Positions 26,707 through 34,644 of a stretch of DNA of 64,000 bases are shown piece after piece. Every line of letters begins with the position of its first letter. The stretch's first letter is position 1. The DNA is from Monoglobus sp964617455. GTDB lineage: Bacteria > Bacillota > Clostridia > Monoglobales > Monoglobaceae. The translations under genes and the position numbers were made by a program. Under the pieces are notes generated by a model. That model ran no database searches. It was not told the DNA's origin and was given only the letters and a program-made list of their open reading frames with translations. The stretch covers positions 1 to 64,000 of the forward strand of contig CAZTYF010000006.1 in assembly GCA_964617455.1 (NCBI GenBank), read 5' to 3'.

Positions 26707-28179
26707 ATGGACAACGAGAAAAACGATGCGTTGAACGAAAAAGTTCAGCAGGCCAAAGACGATGTCGAGGCCAAAATCGCCGATGCGGCCTCCGAAATCA
26801 AAGAGGAAATCGCGGAAGCCGATGCTGCCGCAAAGGAAGCGGCGGCCCAAACGGACGATGCCGTCCCCGAAGAGGCGGAAGAGGTCAAGGAGGACATCCC
26901 CGAGGAAGCGGAAGAATCGGAAGAAGCCGCCGAGGAAGTTACGGCCGAGCCGGTCTCCGAGCCTCAGCCCAAACCCAAAAAGCCCAAGAAGAACGTGAGC
27001 ATTTCCTTGGGAGCGCTCATAGCCATCGTTGTGGGCTCCTTGGCGGTTGCCGCTTTGGTGGTATTTTTGGTTATGAACCATATTCAAGACCAACCCAAGT
27101 ACGGCAAAGCGGAAGGTAAGACGGTTGCCACGGTCAACGGCGAAAAATTGACGGATGCGGATTTGGGATATTATATATACACCGAAGCCACCAATCAGTA
27201 TTACACCGTTGAAGGAGACAATGCCGACGGCGAATTGGAAAACTACGATTGGGACAAAGACGTGAACGGCCGCAAACTTTCGGATATCATCAAAGAGAAT
27301 GCCTATAACACGGCTGTGGGTGACCTTATCACATCTCAAAAAGCCTCGGAAGTTTTGACGGGAGACACCGTTTGGGACGAGCAGGACGATCAGCAGATTC
27401 AGACGACGGTTGACGGATATGTTCAGCAATTTGGCGAGGACGGCTTTAACCTGAGAGCCAAAAGCATGGGCGTAAGCTCCGTGAACGAATATGCCCGAAT
27501 CTATACGATGGTTATGAAGTCTCAGGAAGTTCGCTCCGAAATCGAGGAAGACTTTGACAGCTTCGTACCCGAAGGAGTAAACTTGGGCGACTATGTTCAG
27601 GACGACAAAGGCTCCGTGAAACATATTCTTCTCACGGTCAGCGACACAAGCACCCTTGACCCTGGCGCCACACCCGACCCGGAAGCCTATGACGACGCCA
27701 CGGCGGCTCAACTGGCTCAGACCATATCGGATCAAGCCAAGGCAGGCGAGGATTTTGATTCCCTCATGACTCAATACAATCAGGACACCGGCGAGACATC
27801 TGCGGGATATACTTTCGGCACCGGCGAAATGGTTAAGGAATTCGAGGATGCCGCTTTTGCTTTGGGCATTGATGAAATCTCGGGTCCCGTTAAGACGGAC
27901 TACGGCTATCATGTAATCAAGAGAATCGCGGGCTTCTATGAGCTTCAGAACTACTGGAAATCTCAGGCAAAGATAAGCGAAAAGAAATCCGTTCTTGACA
28001 AGATTTCCGTAAAAGGCATTATGGATGGCGTATATCAGTCGGGCACTCAGCTCCAAGAGGAAGAAGAAGCGGCCCAAGAGGCATCACAATCGGACAGCGA
28101 GTCGGGCAGCGAAAGTGATACCGAATCGGAGACCGAGAACGCCGGCACATCCGGGGAGGATGCTTCCGCCGGGGAGTAA
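26707..28179 (+). CDS. Membrane-anchored peptidyl-prolyl isomerase (parvulin/PrsA-like) with acidic cytoplasmic N-terminus
   Basis: A 490-aa foldase expected to assist secreted proteins outside the membrane. Residues 1-96 are Glu/Ala/Asp/Lys-rich and probably coiled or disordered. A single membrane helix spans about 100-122 (LGALIAIVVGSLAVAALVVF). A SurA/PrsA-type helical region is followed by a rotamase domain at about 300-420 (VKHILLTVSD, FDSLMTQYNQD, GYTFGTGEMVKEFEDAAF, GPVKTDYGYHVIKRI). The tail is Glu/Ser/Gln-rich. Classical PrsA is a lipoprotein; this one has no lipobox and uses a transmembrane anchor with a long cytoplasmic arm. The giant secreted proteins in this window are plausible clients (inference). 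Confidence 0.85.
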   Translation: MDNEKNDALNEKVQQAKDDVEAKIADAASEIKEEIAEADAAAKEAAAQTDDAVPEEAEEVKEDIPEEAEESEEAAEEVTAEPVSEPQPKPKKPKKNVSISLGALIAIVVGSLAVAALVVFLVMNHIQDQPKYGKAEGKTVATVNGEKLTDADLGYYIYTEATNQYYTVEGDNADGELENYDWDKDVNGRKLSDIIKENAYNTAVGDLITSQKASEVLTGDTVWDEQDDQQIQTTVDGYVQQFGEDGFNLRAKSMGVSSVNEYARIYTMVMKSQEVRSEIEEDFDSFVPEGVNLGDYVQDDKGSVKHILLTVSDTSTLDPGATPDPEAYDDATAAQLAQTISDQAKAGEDFDSLMTQYNQDTGETSAGYTFGTGEMVKEFEDAAFALGIDEISGPVKTDYGYHVIKRIAGFYELQNYWKSQAKISEKKSVLDKISVKGIMDGVYQSGTQLQEEEEAAQEASQSDSESGSESDTESETENAGTSGEDASAGE

Positions 28180-28252
28180 CGTCGAAACAAAGGCGAAAAT
28201 ATTATCACACATTACATTATTTATATAATAAAGCAAAAGGGGAGGTCTTATA

Positions 28253-30376
28253 ATGTACGAAACGAGCACATTTGTAAAAATTGCACCGATAATCGCATTG
28301 ATAGCGGCGGTTTGCGGTCTCGCATTTGCAATGTACAAGTTCTTTTGGGTTAAGAAACAGCCCGAGGGAACAAAGGAAATGGCGAACATTGCCTCTAAAA
28401 TAAGGAAGGGTGCCATGGCATATCTCAAGAGGCAGTACAAAACGGTGGGTATATTCTTCATTGTGATGCTTATTATCATCTGCGTTATGGCGGCCTTTGA
28501 TATGCTCACATGGTTTGTGCCCTTCGCATTCTTATCAGGCGGATTTTTCTCCGGCCTTTCGGGATTTATCGGCATGAAAATCGCCACATACGCCAATTCG
28601 AGAACAGCCAACGGTGCCCAAGAGAGCCTCAACAAAGGCCTGAAAATCGCCTTTTCCAGCGGCACGGTTATGGGCCTGACGGTTGTGGGCCTGGGCCTTT
28701 TGGATATCAGCGTATGGTTCCTGATTTTGAGAGCGATTTTGAGTGACCCCAACGAAATTATGGCGGCAATGCTCACCTTCGGTATGGGCGCCAGCTCAAT
28801 GGCACTGTTTGCCCGTGTAGGCGGCGGTATATTCACAAAGGCCGCAGATGTGGGCGCCGATTTGGTGGGAAAAGTCGAAGCGGGCATTCCGGAAGATGAC
28901 CCCCGCAACCCGGCGGTTATTGCCGACAATGTCGGGGACAATGTAGGCGATGTGGCAGGAATGGGTGCCGACCTCTATGAATCCTATGTGGGCTCCATTA
29001 TCTCCACGGGAGCTCTTGCCACGGCGGCAGGCTTGGGATATGCGGGCATAATCGTGCCCATGCTCATTGCCGCCATCGGTATCATCGCTTCAATCATAGG
29101 CACATTCTTCGTATCCACAAAGGAAGGCGCCACCCAAAAGAACCTGCTGGGCTCTTTGAGACGGGGCACGTACATTGCGGCGATAATCTCCGCAGTGGCG
29201 GCGGCGGTGCTGATATTCACCCAGCTTCCAGAAAACACCGGCGTGTTCTGGGCGGTTATATCCGGTTTGGTGGCGGGAGTGCTTATCGGATTTTTCACCG
29301 AGTACTACACCTCCGATTCCTATAAGCCCACTCGAAAGCTTGCAAGCTCCTCCGAAACGGGCAGCGCCACCATTATCATAAACGGTATCGCCTTGGGCAT
29401 GAACTCAACGGCAATCCCCGTTGTGATTGTGGGTATTTCCATTCTGATAAGCTTCTTGGCCGCAGGGGGCGGCGGATTTATCGCAAACGGCGATATGAGC
29501 AGTTTTGCCATGGGCCTCTATGGCGTAGGTATTTCCGCGGTGGGAATGTTGGCAACCCTCGGCATTACCCTTGCCACGGATGCATACGGACCCGTTGCGG
29601 ATAACGCAGGGGGCATTGCGGAAATGGCGGGCCTCGGCGAAGAGGTCAGAGACCGGACAGACGCTCTTGACTCCTTGGGCAACACCACGGCGGCCACCGG
29701 CAAAGGCTTCGCCATAGGCAGTGCGGCGTTGACCGCATTGGCGTTGATTGTTTCCTACACCGACAAAATCGAAGCTCTCGGCGGAAATTTGCAGCTTTCC
29801 TTGACGAACCCGCCGGTTCTCATCGGACTGTTTGTGGGAGCGATGCTTCCCTTCCTGTTCAGTGCATTCACCATGCAGGCGGTGGGAAGAGCGGCTCAGA
29901 AGATAGTGGTCGAAGTAAGGCGGCAATTCAGAGAAATCAAGGGTCTGATGGAAGGCAAAGCGGATGCGGACTATGAAACCTGCGTTGACATTTGCACCCG
30001 ATCATCCCTCAAAGAGATGATTGTTCCTGCCTGTCTCGGTATCTTGGCTCCCATAGTCGTAGGCTTGGTTTTGGGCGTAAACGGCGTTGTGGGAATGCTG
30101 GGAGGCGCCCTTGTATCCGGCTTTGCGATTGCCATCATGATGGCGAACTCGGGCGGCGCCTGGGACAATGCCAAGAAATACATCGAAGCGGGCAACTACG
30201 GCGGCAAAGGCAGCGAAAACCACAAGGCAGCCGTTGTGGGCGACACGGTAGGCGACCCCTTTAAGGATACCTCCGGCCCCTCGGTTAATATTCTTATAAA
30301 GCTGCTCTCGATGGTATCCATCGTATTTGCGGGCTTGATAGTGAAATTCAACTTGATTGACTTGATTTCCAAGTAA
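28253..30376 (+). CDS. hppA: K+-dependent ion-translocating membrane pyrophosphatase
   Basis: Hydrolyses pyrophosphate and pumps Na+ or H+ across the membrane; 707 aa with about 16 transmembrane helices. The substrate-binding acidic motifs are intact: DVGADLVGKVE, EDDPRNPAVIADNVGDNVGD, and the C-terminal ANSGGAWDNAKKYIE and VVGDTVGDPFKDTSGP. In the subclass-defining stretch GNTTAATGKGFAIGSA, an Ala replaces the Lys and a Gly replaces the Thr found in K+-independent enzymes, which places it in the K+-dependent group. Whether it moves Na+ or H+ is not decided here. It stands alone between the parvulin gene and the L21 operon. Confidence 0.95.
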   Translation: MYETSTFVKIAPIIALIAAVCGLAFAMYKFFWVKKQPEGTKEMANIASKIRKGAMAYLKRQYKTVGIFFIVMLIIICVMAAFDMLTWFVPFAFLSGGFFSGLSGFIGMKIATYANSRTANGAQESLNKGLKIAFSSGTVMGLTVVGLGLLDISVWFLILRAILSDPNEIMAAMLTFGMGASSMALFARVGGGIFTKAADVGADLVGKVEAGIPEDDPRNPAVIADNVGDNVGDVAGMGADLYESYVGSIISTGALATAAGLGYAGIIVPMLIAAIGIIASIIGTFFVSTKEGATQKNLLGSLRRGTYIAAIISAVAAAVLIFTQLPENTGVFWAVISGLVAGVLIGFFTEYYTSDSYKPTRKLASSSETGSATIIINGIALGMNSTAIPVVIVGISILISFLAAGGGGFIANGDMSSFAMGLYGVGISAVGMLATLGITLATDAYGPVADNAGGIAEMAGLGEEVRDRTDALDSLGNTTAATGKGFAIGSAALTALALIVSYTDKIEALGGNLQLSLTNPPVLIGLFVGAMLPFLFSAFTMQAVGRAAQKIVVEVRRQFREIKGLMEGKADADYETCVDICTRSSLKEMIVPACLGILAPIVVGLVLGVNGVVGMLGGALVSGFAIAIMMANSGGAWDNAKKYIEAGNYGGKGSENHKAAVVGDTVGDPFKDTSGPSVNILIKLLSMVSIVFAGLIVKFNLIDLISK

Positions 30377-30445
30377 GATATTTCGGCAAATCAAAGTTTC
30401 GATTAAGTATTTTTCAAAAAATCCGAATTTTCCCGATTTTTGTCC

Positions 30446-30474
30446 TTGACAAAAGCGGGAATTTTTGGTATACT
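30446..30474 (+). promoter_or_regulatory. Promoter of rplU-rpmA
   Basis: TTGACA (30446-30451), 17-base spacer, TATACT (30469-30474): a near-consensus strong promoter, as expected for ribosomal-protein genes. Confidence 0.88.
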
Positions 30475-30480
30475 GTGTCG

Positions 30481-30560
30481 GTAACCGCTCAGAGAGGGTT
30501 TTTAAGATGCATGGCACACCCCCATGGCGAGTCTTGGGTAATAGGAGGAAAACGCTTTTA
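30481..30560 (+). promoter_or_regulatory. Probable L21 leader RNA
   Basis: The 80-base leader before rplU contains GCATGGCACACCCCCATGG followed by CTTGGGTAATAGGAGG. That resembles the conserved hairpin and ribosome-binding region of the Firmicutes L21 leader, where ribosomal protein L21 is thought to repress its own operon. The match is from memory and was not scored by a covariance model. Confidence 0.6.
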
Positions 30561-30869
30561 ATGTATGCAGTTATAGAAACGGGCGGCAAGCAGTACAAAG
30601 TTGAACAGGACGATGTTTTGTTTATCGAAAAATTGAATGCGGAAGCCGGCGAAACCGTTACTTTTGACAAAGTTTTGGCAATAGGCGGCGGTGAGACGAA
30701 AATCGGCACTCCCTATGTGGAAGATGCCACCGTTACGGCCACGGTTGAAAAGAACGGCAAGGGCAAGAAGATTATCGTCTATAAGTATAAGCCCAAGAAA
30801 CACTATCACAAAAAGCAAGGCCACAGACAGCCCTATACAAAAGTTAAGATTACGGCAATAAACGCATAG
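30561..30869 (+). CDS. rplU: 50S ribosomal protein L21
   Basis: A 102-aa protein of the large subunit that binds 23S rRNA. It has the family opening MYAVIETGGKQYKVEQ and a basic C-terminus (KHYHKKQGHRQPYT). The start ATG at 30561 follows AGGAGG; a longer in-frame reading from 30465 runs through the leader RNA and is rejected. It is co-transcribed with rpmA after only 39 bases, with no prp (ysxB) gene between them as in most Firmicutes. Confidence 0.98.
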   Translation: MYAVIETGGKQYKVEQDDVLFIEKLNAEAGETVTFDKVLAIGGGETKIGTPYVEDATVTATVEKNGKGKKIIVYKYKPKKHYHKKQGHRQPYTKVKITAINA

Positions 30870-30908
30870 GTTTGGCCCGAAAATTCAGGAAAACAAGGAG
30901 TGATATAA

Positions 30909-31169
30909 ATGGCACATAAGAAAGGAATGGGAAGCACCAAGAACGGCAGAGACTCCGAATCGAAACGTCTCGGCGTAAAACTCGGCGACGGCCAGCCCTG
31001 TCTTGCAGGCAATATCATTGTGAGACAGAGAGGCACCAAAATCCATCCCGGACTTAATGTCAAAAGGGGCGGCGACGATACGCTGTTTGCTCTTGTTGAC
31101 GGAAAAGTTAAGTTCGAGCGGAAGGGCAAGAACAAAAAGCAGGTTTCTGTTTACGAGATTGCCCAATAG
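30909..31169 (+). CDS. rpmA: 50S ribosomal protein L27, without the cleavable N-terminal extension
   Basis: An 86-aa protein near the peptidyl-transferase centre. It opens MAHKKGMGSTKNGRDS, the mature N-terminus of other bacteria. Most Firmicutes encode about nine extra residues that the protease Prp removes. Here the codon before the ATG is an in-frame TAA, so no extension is possible. This agrees with the absence of prp from the usual place between rplU and rpmA. The ribosome-binding site is AAGGAG, 8 bases upstream. Confidence 0.97.
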   Translation: MAHKKGMGSTKNGRDSESKRLGVKLGDGQPCLAGNIIVRQRGTKIHPGLNVKRGGDDTLFALVDGKVKFERKGKNKKQVSVYEIAQ

Positions 31170-31185
31170 TATTTTGAGCTTCCAA

Positions 31186-31210
31186 GGGGCGGACGATGTC
31201 CGCTCCTTTT
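31186..31210 (+). terminator. Terminator between rpmA and obg
   Basis: A 9-bp stem, GGGGCGGAC with GTCCGCTCC (one G-U pair) and a 3-base loop, is followed by TTTTG. It may reduce read-through from the ribosomal genes into obg. Confidence 0.75.
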
Positions 31211-31243
31211 GTATTTGGTTTTTAAAATCGAAAGGAGAATTTT

Positions 31244-32521
31244 ATGTTTTCTGACAGAGCGAGGGTCTTTGTGAAGGGAGGCAGCGGCGGCGACGGTGCC
31301 GTGACCTTTCATCGGGAAAAATACGTGGCTGCCGGGGGACCCGACGGAGGCGACGGCGGAAAGGGCGGCAGTGTCATTTTCGTTGCCGACAGAAATGTGG
31401 GGACCTTGATCGACTTTCGCTATAAACGAAAGTTTACCGCCCAAAACGGCGAGGCGGGCAAAGACGGAAATCGCTGCGGTAAAAACGGGGAGGATCTTCG
31501 GGTTCCCGTTCCCGTAGGCACTGTTGTCCGAGACGAGGAGAGCGGTTTGGTTATCTGCGACCTCAAAGAAGATAAGGAGGAATACGTCATCGCAAAGGGC
31601 GGCAGAGGCGGCTGGGGCAACAAACGATTTGCCACCGCCACCCGGCAGGTGCCTCGGTTCTCCAAACCGGGGGTTCCGGGGGAGGAGCGGTATGTGACTC
31701 TTGAGCTTAAATTGATAGCCGATGTGGGCCTTTTGGGCTTTCCCAATGTGGGCAAATCCACCATCCTTTCCATCATCACCGACGCCCGCCCGAAAATCGC
31801 AAACTACCATTTCACCACTTTGGAGCCGAATTTGGGAGTCGTCAATATGGGCGACGGCTCTTTCGTTGTGGCGGACATTCCGGGAATAATCGAGGGCGCC
31901 CATGAGGGCGTAGGGCTCGGGCACGAGTTTCTGCGCCATGTGGAGCGGACCAAACTGCTCCTCCATGTGGTGGACGTTTCGGGCACGGAGGGACGGGACC
32001 CGATTGAGGACTTTGACACAATCAATCGGGAACTCAGACTCCACAGCGAAAAACTCGCCAAAAAACGGCAGATTGTCATTGCCAACAAATGCGACATCCC
32101 CGGTTTTGATGACAATTTTGAGATATTCAAAGACGAAATGGAAAGCAGGGGGCTTTCGGTGTTCAAAGTCTCGGCTGCCACCAAGGAGGGCATTGACGAG
32201 GTTTTGAAATACACCTATGAAACCTTATCCAAAATCCCTCCCGAGGAGTATGAGGAAGAGTATGAGATGTTCGACCCGGAACTTCAAAAGTTGGATGACG
32301 AGACCATAACCGTCACTCGGGACGAGGACGGAGTGTTCCGAGTGGAGGGCCGCAGGGCGTTTTTGATTGTGGGCTCTGCGAATTTGGACGACTATGAATC
32401 CTTGCAGTACTTCCAGCAGGCCCTGATAAAAAGCGGAATAATAGACAAACTGAAAGAGGCGGGAATAAAAGACGGCGATACTGTCGAAATTTACGACTGT
32501 GAGTTTGACTACATCGAATAG
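31244..32521 (+). CDS. obg: GTPase Obg (CgtA)
   Basis: A 425-aa ribosome-associated GTPase acting in large-subunit assembly and stress control. The Gly-rich Obg fold is at 1-158 (GGSGGDGAVTFHREKY, PDGGDGGKGGSVIF). The G domain follows, with GFPNVGKST (G1), TTLEPNLG, DIPGI (G3) and NKCD (G4). The C-terminal OCT domain covers about 340-425 and is complete. It has a ribosome-binding site, AAAGGAG. Its place after rplU-rpmA is the conserved Firmicutes order, minus prp and spo0B. Confidence 0.97.
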   Translation: MFSDRARVFVKGGSGGDGAVTFHREKYVAAGGPDGGDGGKGGSVIFVADRNVGTLIDFRYKRKFTAQNGEAGKDGNRCGKNGEDLRVPVPVGTVVRDEESGLVICDLKEDKEEYVIAKGGRGGWGNKRFATATRQVPRFSKPGVPGEERYVTLELKLIADVGLLGFPNVGKSTILSIITDARPKIANYHFTTLEPNLGVVNMGDGSFVVADIPGIIEGAHEGVGLGHEFLRHVERTKLLLHVVDVSGTEGRDPIEDFDTINRELRLHSEKLAKKRQIVIANKCDIPGFDDNFEIFKDEMESRGLSVFKVSAATKEGIDEVLKYTYETLSKIPPEEYEEEYEMFDPELQKLDDETITVTRDEDGVFRVEGRRAFLIVGSANLDDYESLQYFQQALIKSGIIDKLKEAGIKDGDTVEIYDCEFDYIE

Positions 32522-32554
32522 AAAAAGGTTGACGCTAGAGCGCCGGGAAGACTG

Positions 32555-32860
32555 ATGTCGGATTTTGTTCAGACCGAGGTATCGAAAATTCACTATAAAG
32601 AAATAGCGAACCGCGTTAAAAACTTTAAGGAGTCGGAGAAAGGAGAAAGTCGTATGAATAAATTACTGGAAGACCTCCTGAACGAGGCCAGAGAAGAGGG
32701 TATAGAAGAAGGCATCGAAAAGGGCAGAGAGGAAGGCATAGAAGAAGGCAGAGAGGAAGGCATCGAAAAGGGCAGAGAAGAAGGCAGGCAACAGCTCATA
32801 GCCGCCATGCGCCGAGCCGGTATGGACACAAGCAAAGTGGAAACCCTCGAAGTGGGATAA
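32555..32860 (+). pseudogene. C-terminal remnant of an Rpn/PD-(D/E)XK nuclease-family protein
   Basis: The 101-aa reading frame resembles only the tail of Rpn-family (PD-(D/E)XK transposase-like) proteins: a KIHYKEIANRVKNFKE segment, then MNKLLEDLLNEAREEG, then repeats of EGIEKGREEG, then a short end. The nuclease domain that should precede it is missing; obg ends 33 bases upstream. An ATG at 32654 with AAAGGAG upstream could still give a 68-aa product, so residual expression is possible. The repeats come from a GARGARGGC-type purine minisatellite at 32690-32790. Confidence 0.65.
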
Positions 32861-32906
32861 ATATTGAGCTTTATGCATTCCCGAAGGATGCGAAAAGGAT
32901 ATTTGG

Positions 32907-32940
32907 GCCCCCGAGAGAATTTTCTCTCAGGGGCTCTTTT
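32907..32940 (+). terminator. Terminator downstream of obg and the Rpn remnant
   Basis: A 12-bp stem with one mismatch (32907-32918 with 32923-32934, GCCCC...GAGAGA) and a 4-base loop is followed by TCTTTTAT. Confidence 0.85.
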
Positions 32941-32946
32941 ATCGTG

Positions 32947-32975
32947 TTGACTTTGTTTGGGTTTTGTTATATAAT
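32947..32975 (+). promoter_or_regulatory. Promoter of the surface-glycan cluster (murJ onward)
   Basis: TTGACT (32947-32952), 17-base spacer, TATAAT (32970-32975), immediately after the preceding terminator and 43 bases before the murJ start. Confidence 0.88.
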
Positions 32976-33018
32976 ACCCTAAGAGTAATTTCACAGAAAG
33001 ACAAACGGGAGAATACAT

Positions 33019-34581
33019 ATGTCGGAGAACAAGGGCGGAAAAGCCGCGCGGTCAATCGGAATTATGGCAGTGCTTATTATGCTTGCCAAGCTTATGGGCC
33101 TATTGCGGGAAATGCTGATTGCCGGAATATACGGCCAAGGCTATGCCAGCGATGTTATAAACAGCGCAAGTCAGATTCCGCTGCTGTTTTTTGATATGGT
33201 TTTGGGCGTGGCGATTTTATCGACTTTTGTGCCCATATACAACAAAAACTTGGAGCAAAAAGGCAGGGAGGCCGCCGACGCCTTTGCCAACAATTTCATT
33301 ACCATCGTGGGCTCCGTGGCAGTGCTGGCCGCGATTTTGGGCGCCGTGTTTGCGGAACCCATAGTGAGGCTGATGGTGCATGGTTATGCCGACACCCCCG
33401 GCAAGGTTGAAGAGACCGCCCGCTTGCTGAGAATTTTGTTCCCGTCGATTGCATTCACTGCGGTGGCCTATGTGGTGGTGGGAATTCTTCAGTCCCACGG
33501 TCAGTTCACAGTCCCCTCTCTCATCAGCGTTGTTTCAAACGGCGTAATGATTGCCTACCTCATAATATTCGGGGATAAAATGGGCCTTACGGGCGTGGCC
33601 GTATCCATGCTCGTCGCTTGGGCATTGCAGCTGTTTTTTCAGATTCCCTGGCTCCTAAAGACCGGATACCGATACAGGCCCCGGTGGAATTTCAGAGACG
33701 GCAATATGAAGGAGGTTGCCCTGTTGGCTCTCCCGGTGTTGGTAAGCTCCTGGGTTCAGCCCCTGTGCAATGTCATCAATATGTCCTTTGGATCGGGGCT
33801 GGGAGACGGTGCAGTATCGGCTCTCAATTGGGCGAACAAGATATATATAATCATGGTCGGGGTTTTTGCCTATGCCATAACCAACTTCATATTTCCCCGG
33901 CTGTCCCGCTTGGGTGCGGGGGGCAACACCGAGGAGTTTGCGGAAACCACTCGAACATCGGTGGGCTGGATTGTGTTCATCATAACGATTGTATCGGCTC
34001 TTTTTTTGGCCCTCAGCGACCCTATTATAAAGGTCGTCTTTGAGAGGGGCGCCTTCACCGCCGAAAATACCCGAATCACTGCCTCGGCACTGTTTTTCTA
34101 TTCCTTTGGCATGGTGGGATATTCCGTTTGCGAGGTTCTCAACAAGAGCTTCTATGCCATACAAGACGGCAAAACCCCCATGTTTACTTCCATTTTCGGG
34201 GTTGTTGTGAATATCGGATGCGCCGCTCTGTTCGTCCTTGCTTTGGGGCTGGGAATAAACGGCCTGGCCTTGGCAAGTGCGATAAGCTCAACGGCAATCG
34301 CTTTGGCCCTTATGATTATGATAAACCGCAGAAGGCCCGGTGTCATAAACCGAGAATTCATTGTCAATATGCTAAAGACACTAATCTGCGGCGCCGCTGC
34401 CTTTGCTGTGGCAAAACTGATGTATATACCGGCGGATATGCTGCCCGGGTCCGGTTTGGTGATGACTTTGATAAAACTGTGCATAGCGGCAGTTCCCGCC
34501 TGCGGGGTATATGCCCTTTTGTCGGGCGTGCTGAAAATCAAAGAATTCAAAACCGCCCTTGCTTTGATAAAGAAAAAATAG
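33019..34581 (+). CDS. murJ: Lipid II flippase MurJ
   Basis: A 520-aa MOP-superfamily membrane protein of about 14 helices that flips lipid-linked peptidoglycan precursor. Typical MurJ landmarks are near the start (GLLREMLIAGIYG) and include SQIPLLFFDMVLGVAILSTFVP and VFERGAFTAENT. It is followed by an O-antigen-ligase-like gene, a GT4 enzyme and two DUF4330 genes on the same strand, so it may serve a secondary surface polymer as well as peptidoglycan. A second MOP flippase of SpoVB type lies at 58891. Confidence 0.9.
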   Translation: MSENKGGKAARSIGIMAVLIMLAKLMGLLREMLIAGIYGQGYASDVINSASQIPLLFFDMVLGVAILSTFVPIYNKNLEQKGREAADAFANNFITIVGSVAVLAAILGAVFAEPIVRLMVHGYADTPGKVEETARLLRILFPSIAFTAVAYVVVGILQSHGQFTVPSLISVVSNGVMIAYLIIFGDKMGLTGVAVSMLVAWALQLFFQIPWLLKTGYRYRPRWNFRDGNMKEVALLALPVLVSSWVQPLCNVINMSFGSGLGDGAVSALNWANKIYIIMVGVFAYAITNFIFPRLSRLGAGGNTEEFAETTRTSVGWIVFIITIVSALFLALSDPIIKVVFERGAFTAENTRITASALFFYSFGMVGYSVCEVLNKSFYAIQDGKTPMFTSIFGVVVNIGCAALFVLALGLGINGLALASAISSTAIALALMIMINRRRPGVINREFIVNMLKTLICGAAAFAVAKLMYIPADMLPGSGLVMTLIKLCIAAVPACGVYALLSGVLKIKEFKTALALIKKK

Positions 34582-34644
34582 GACCTCTCCCTTTGAGAAG
34601 AGGTATGGGGAATTTCGACCGTCCGTAGGAGAAAGGATTGCATT

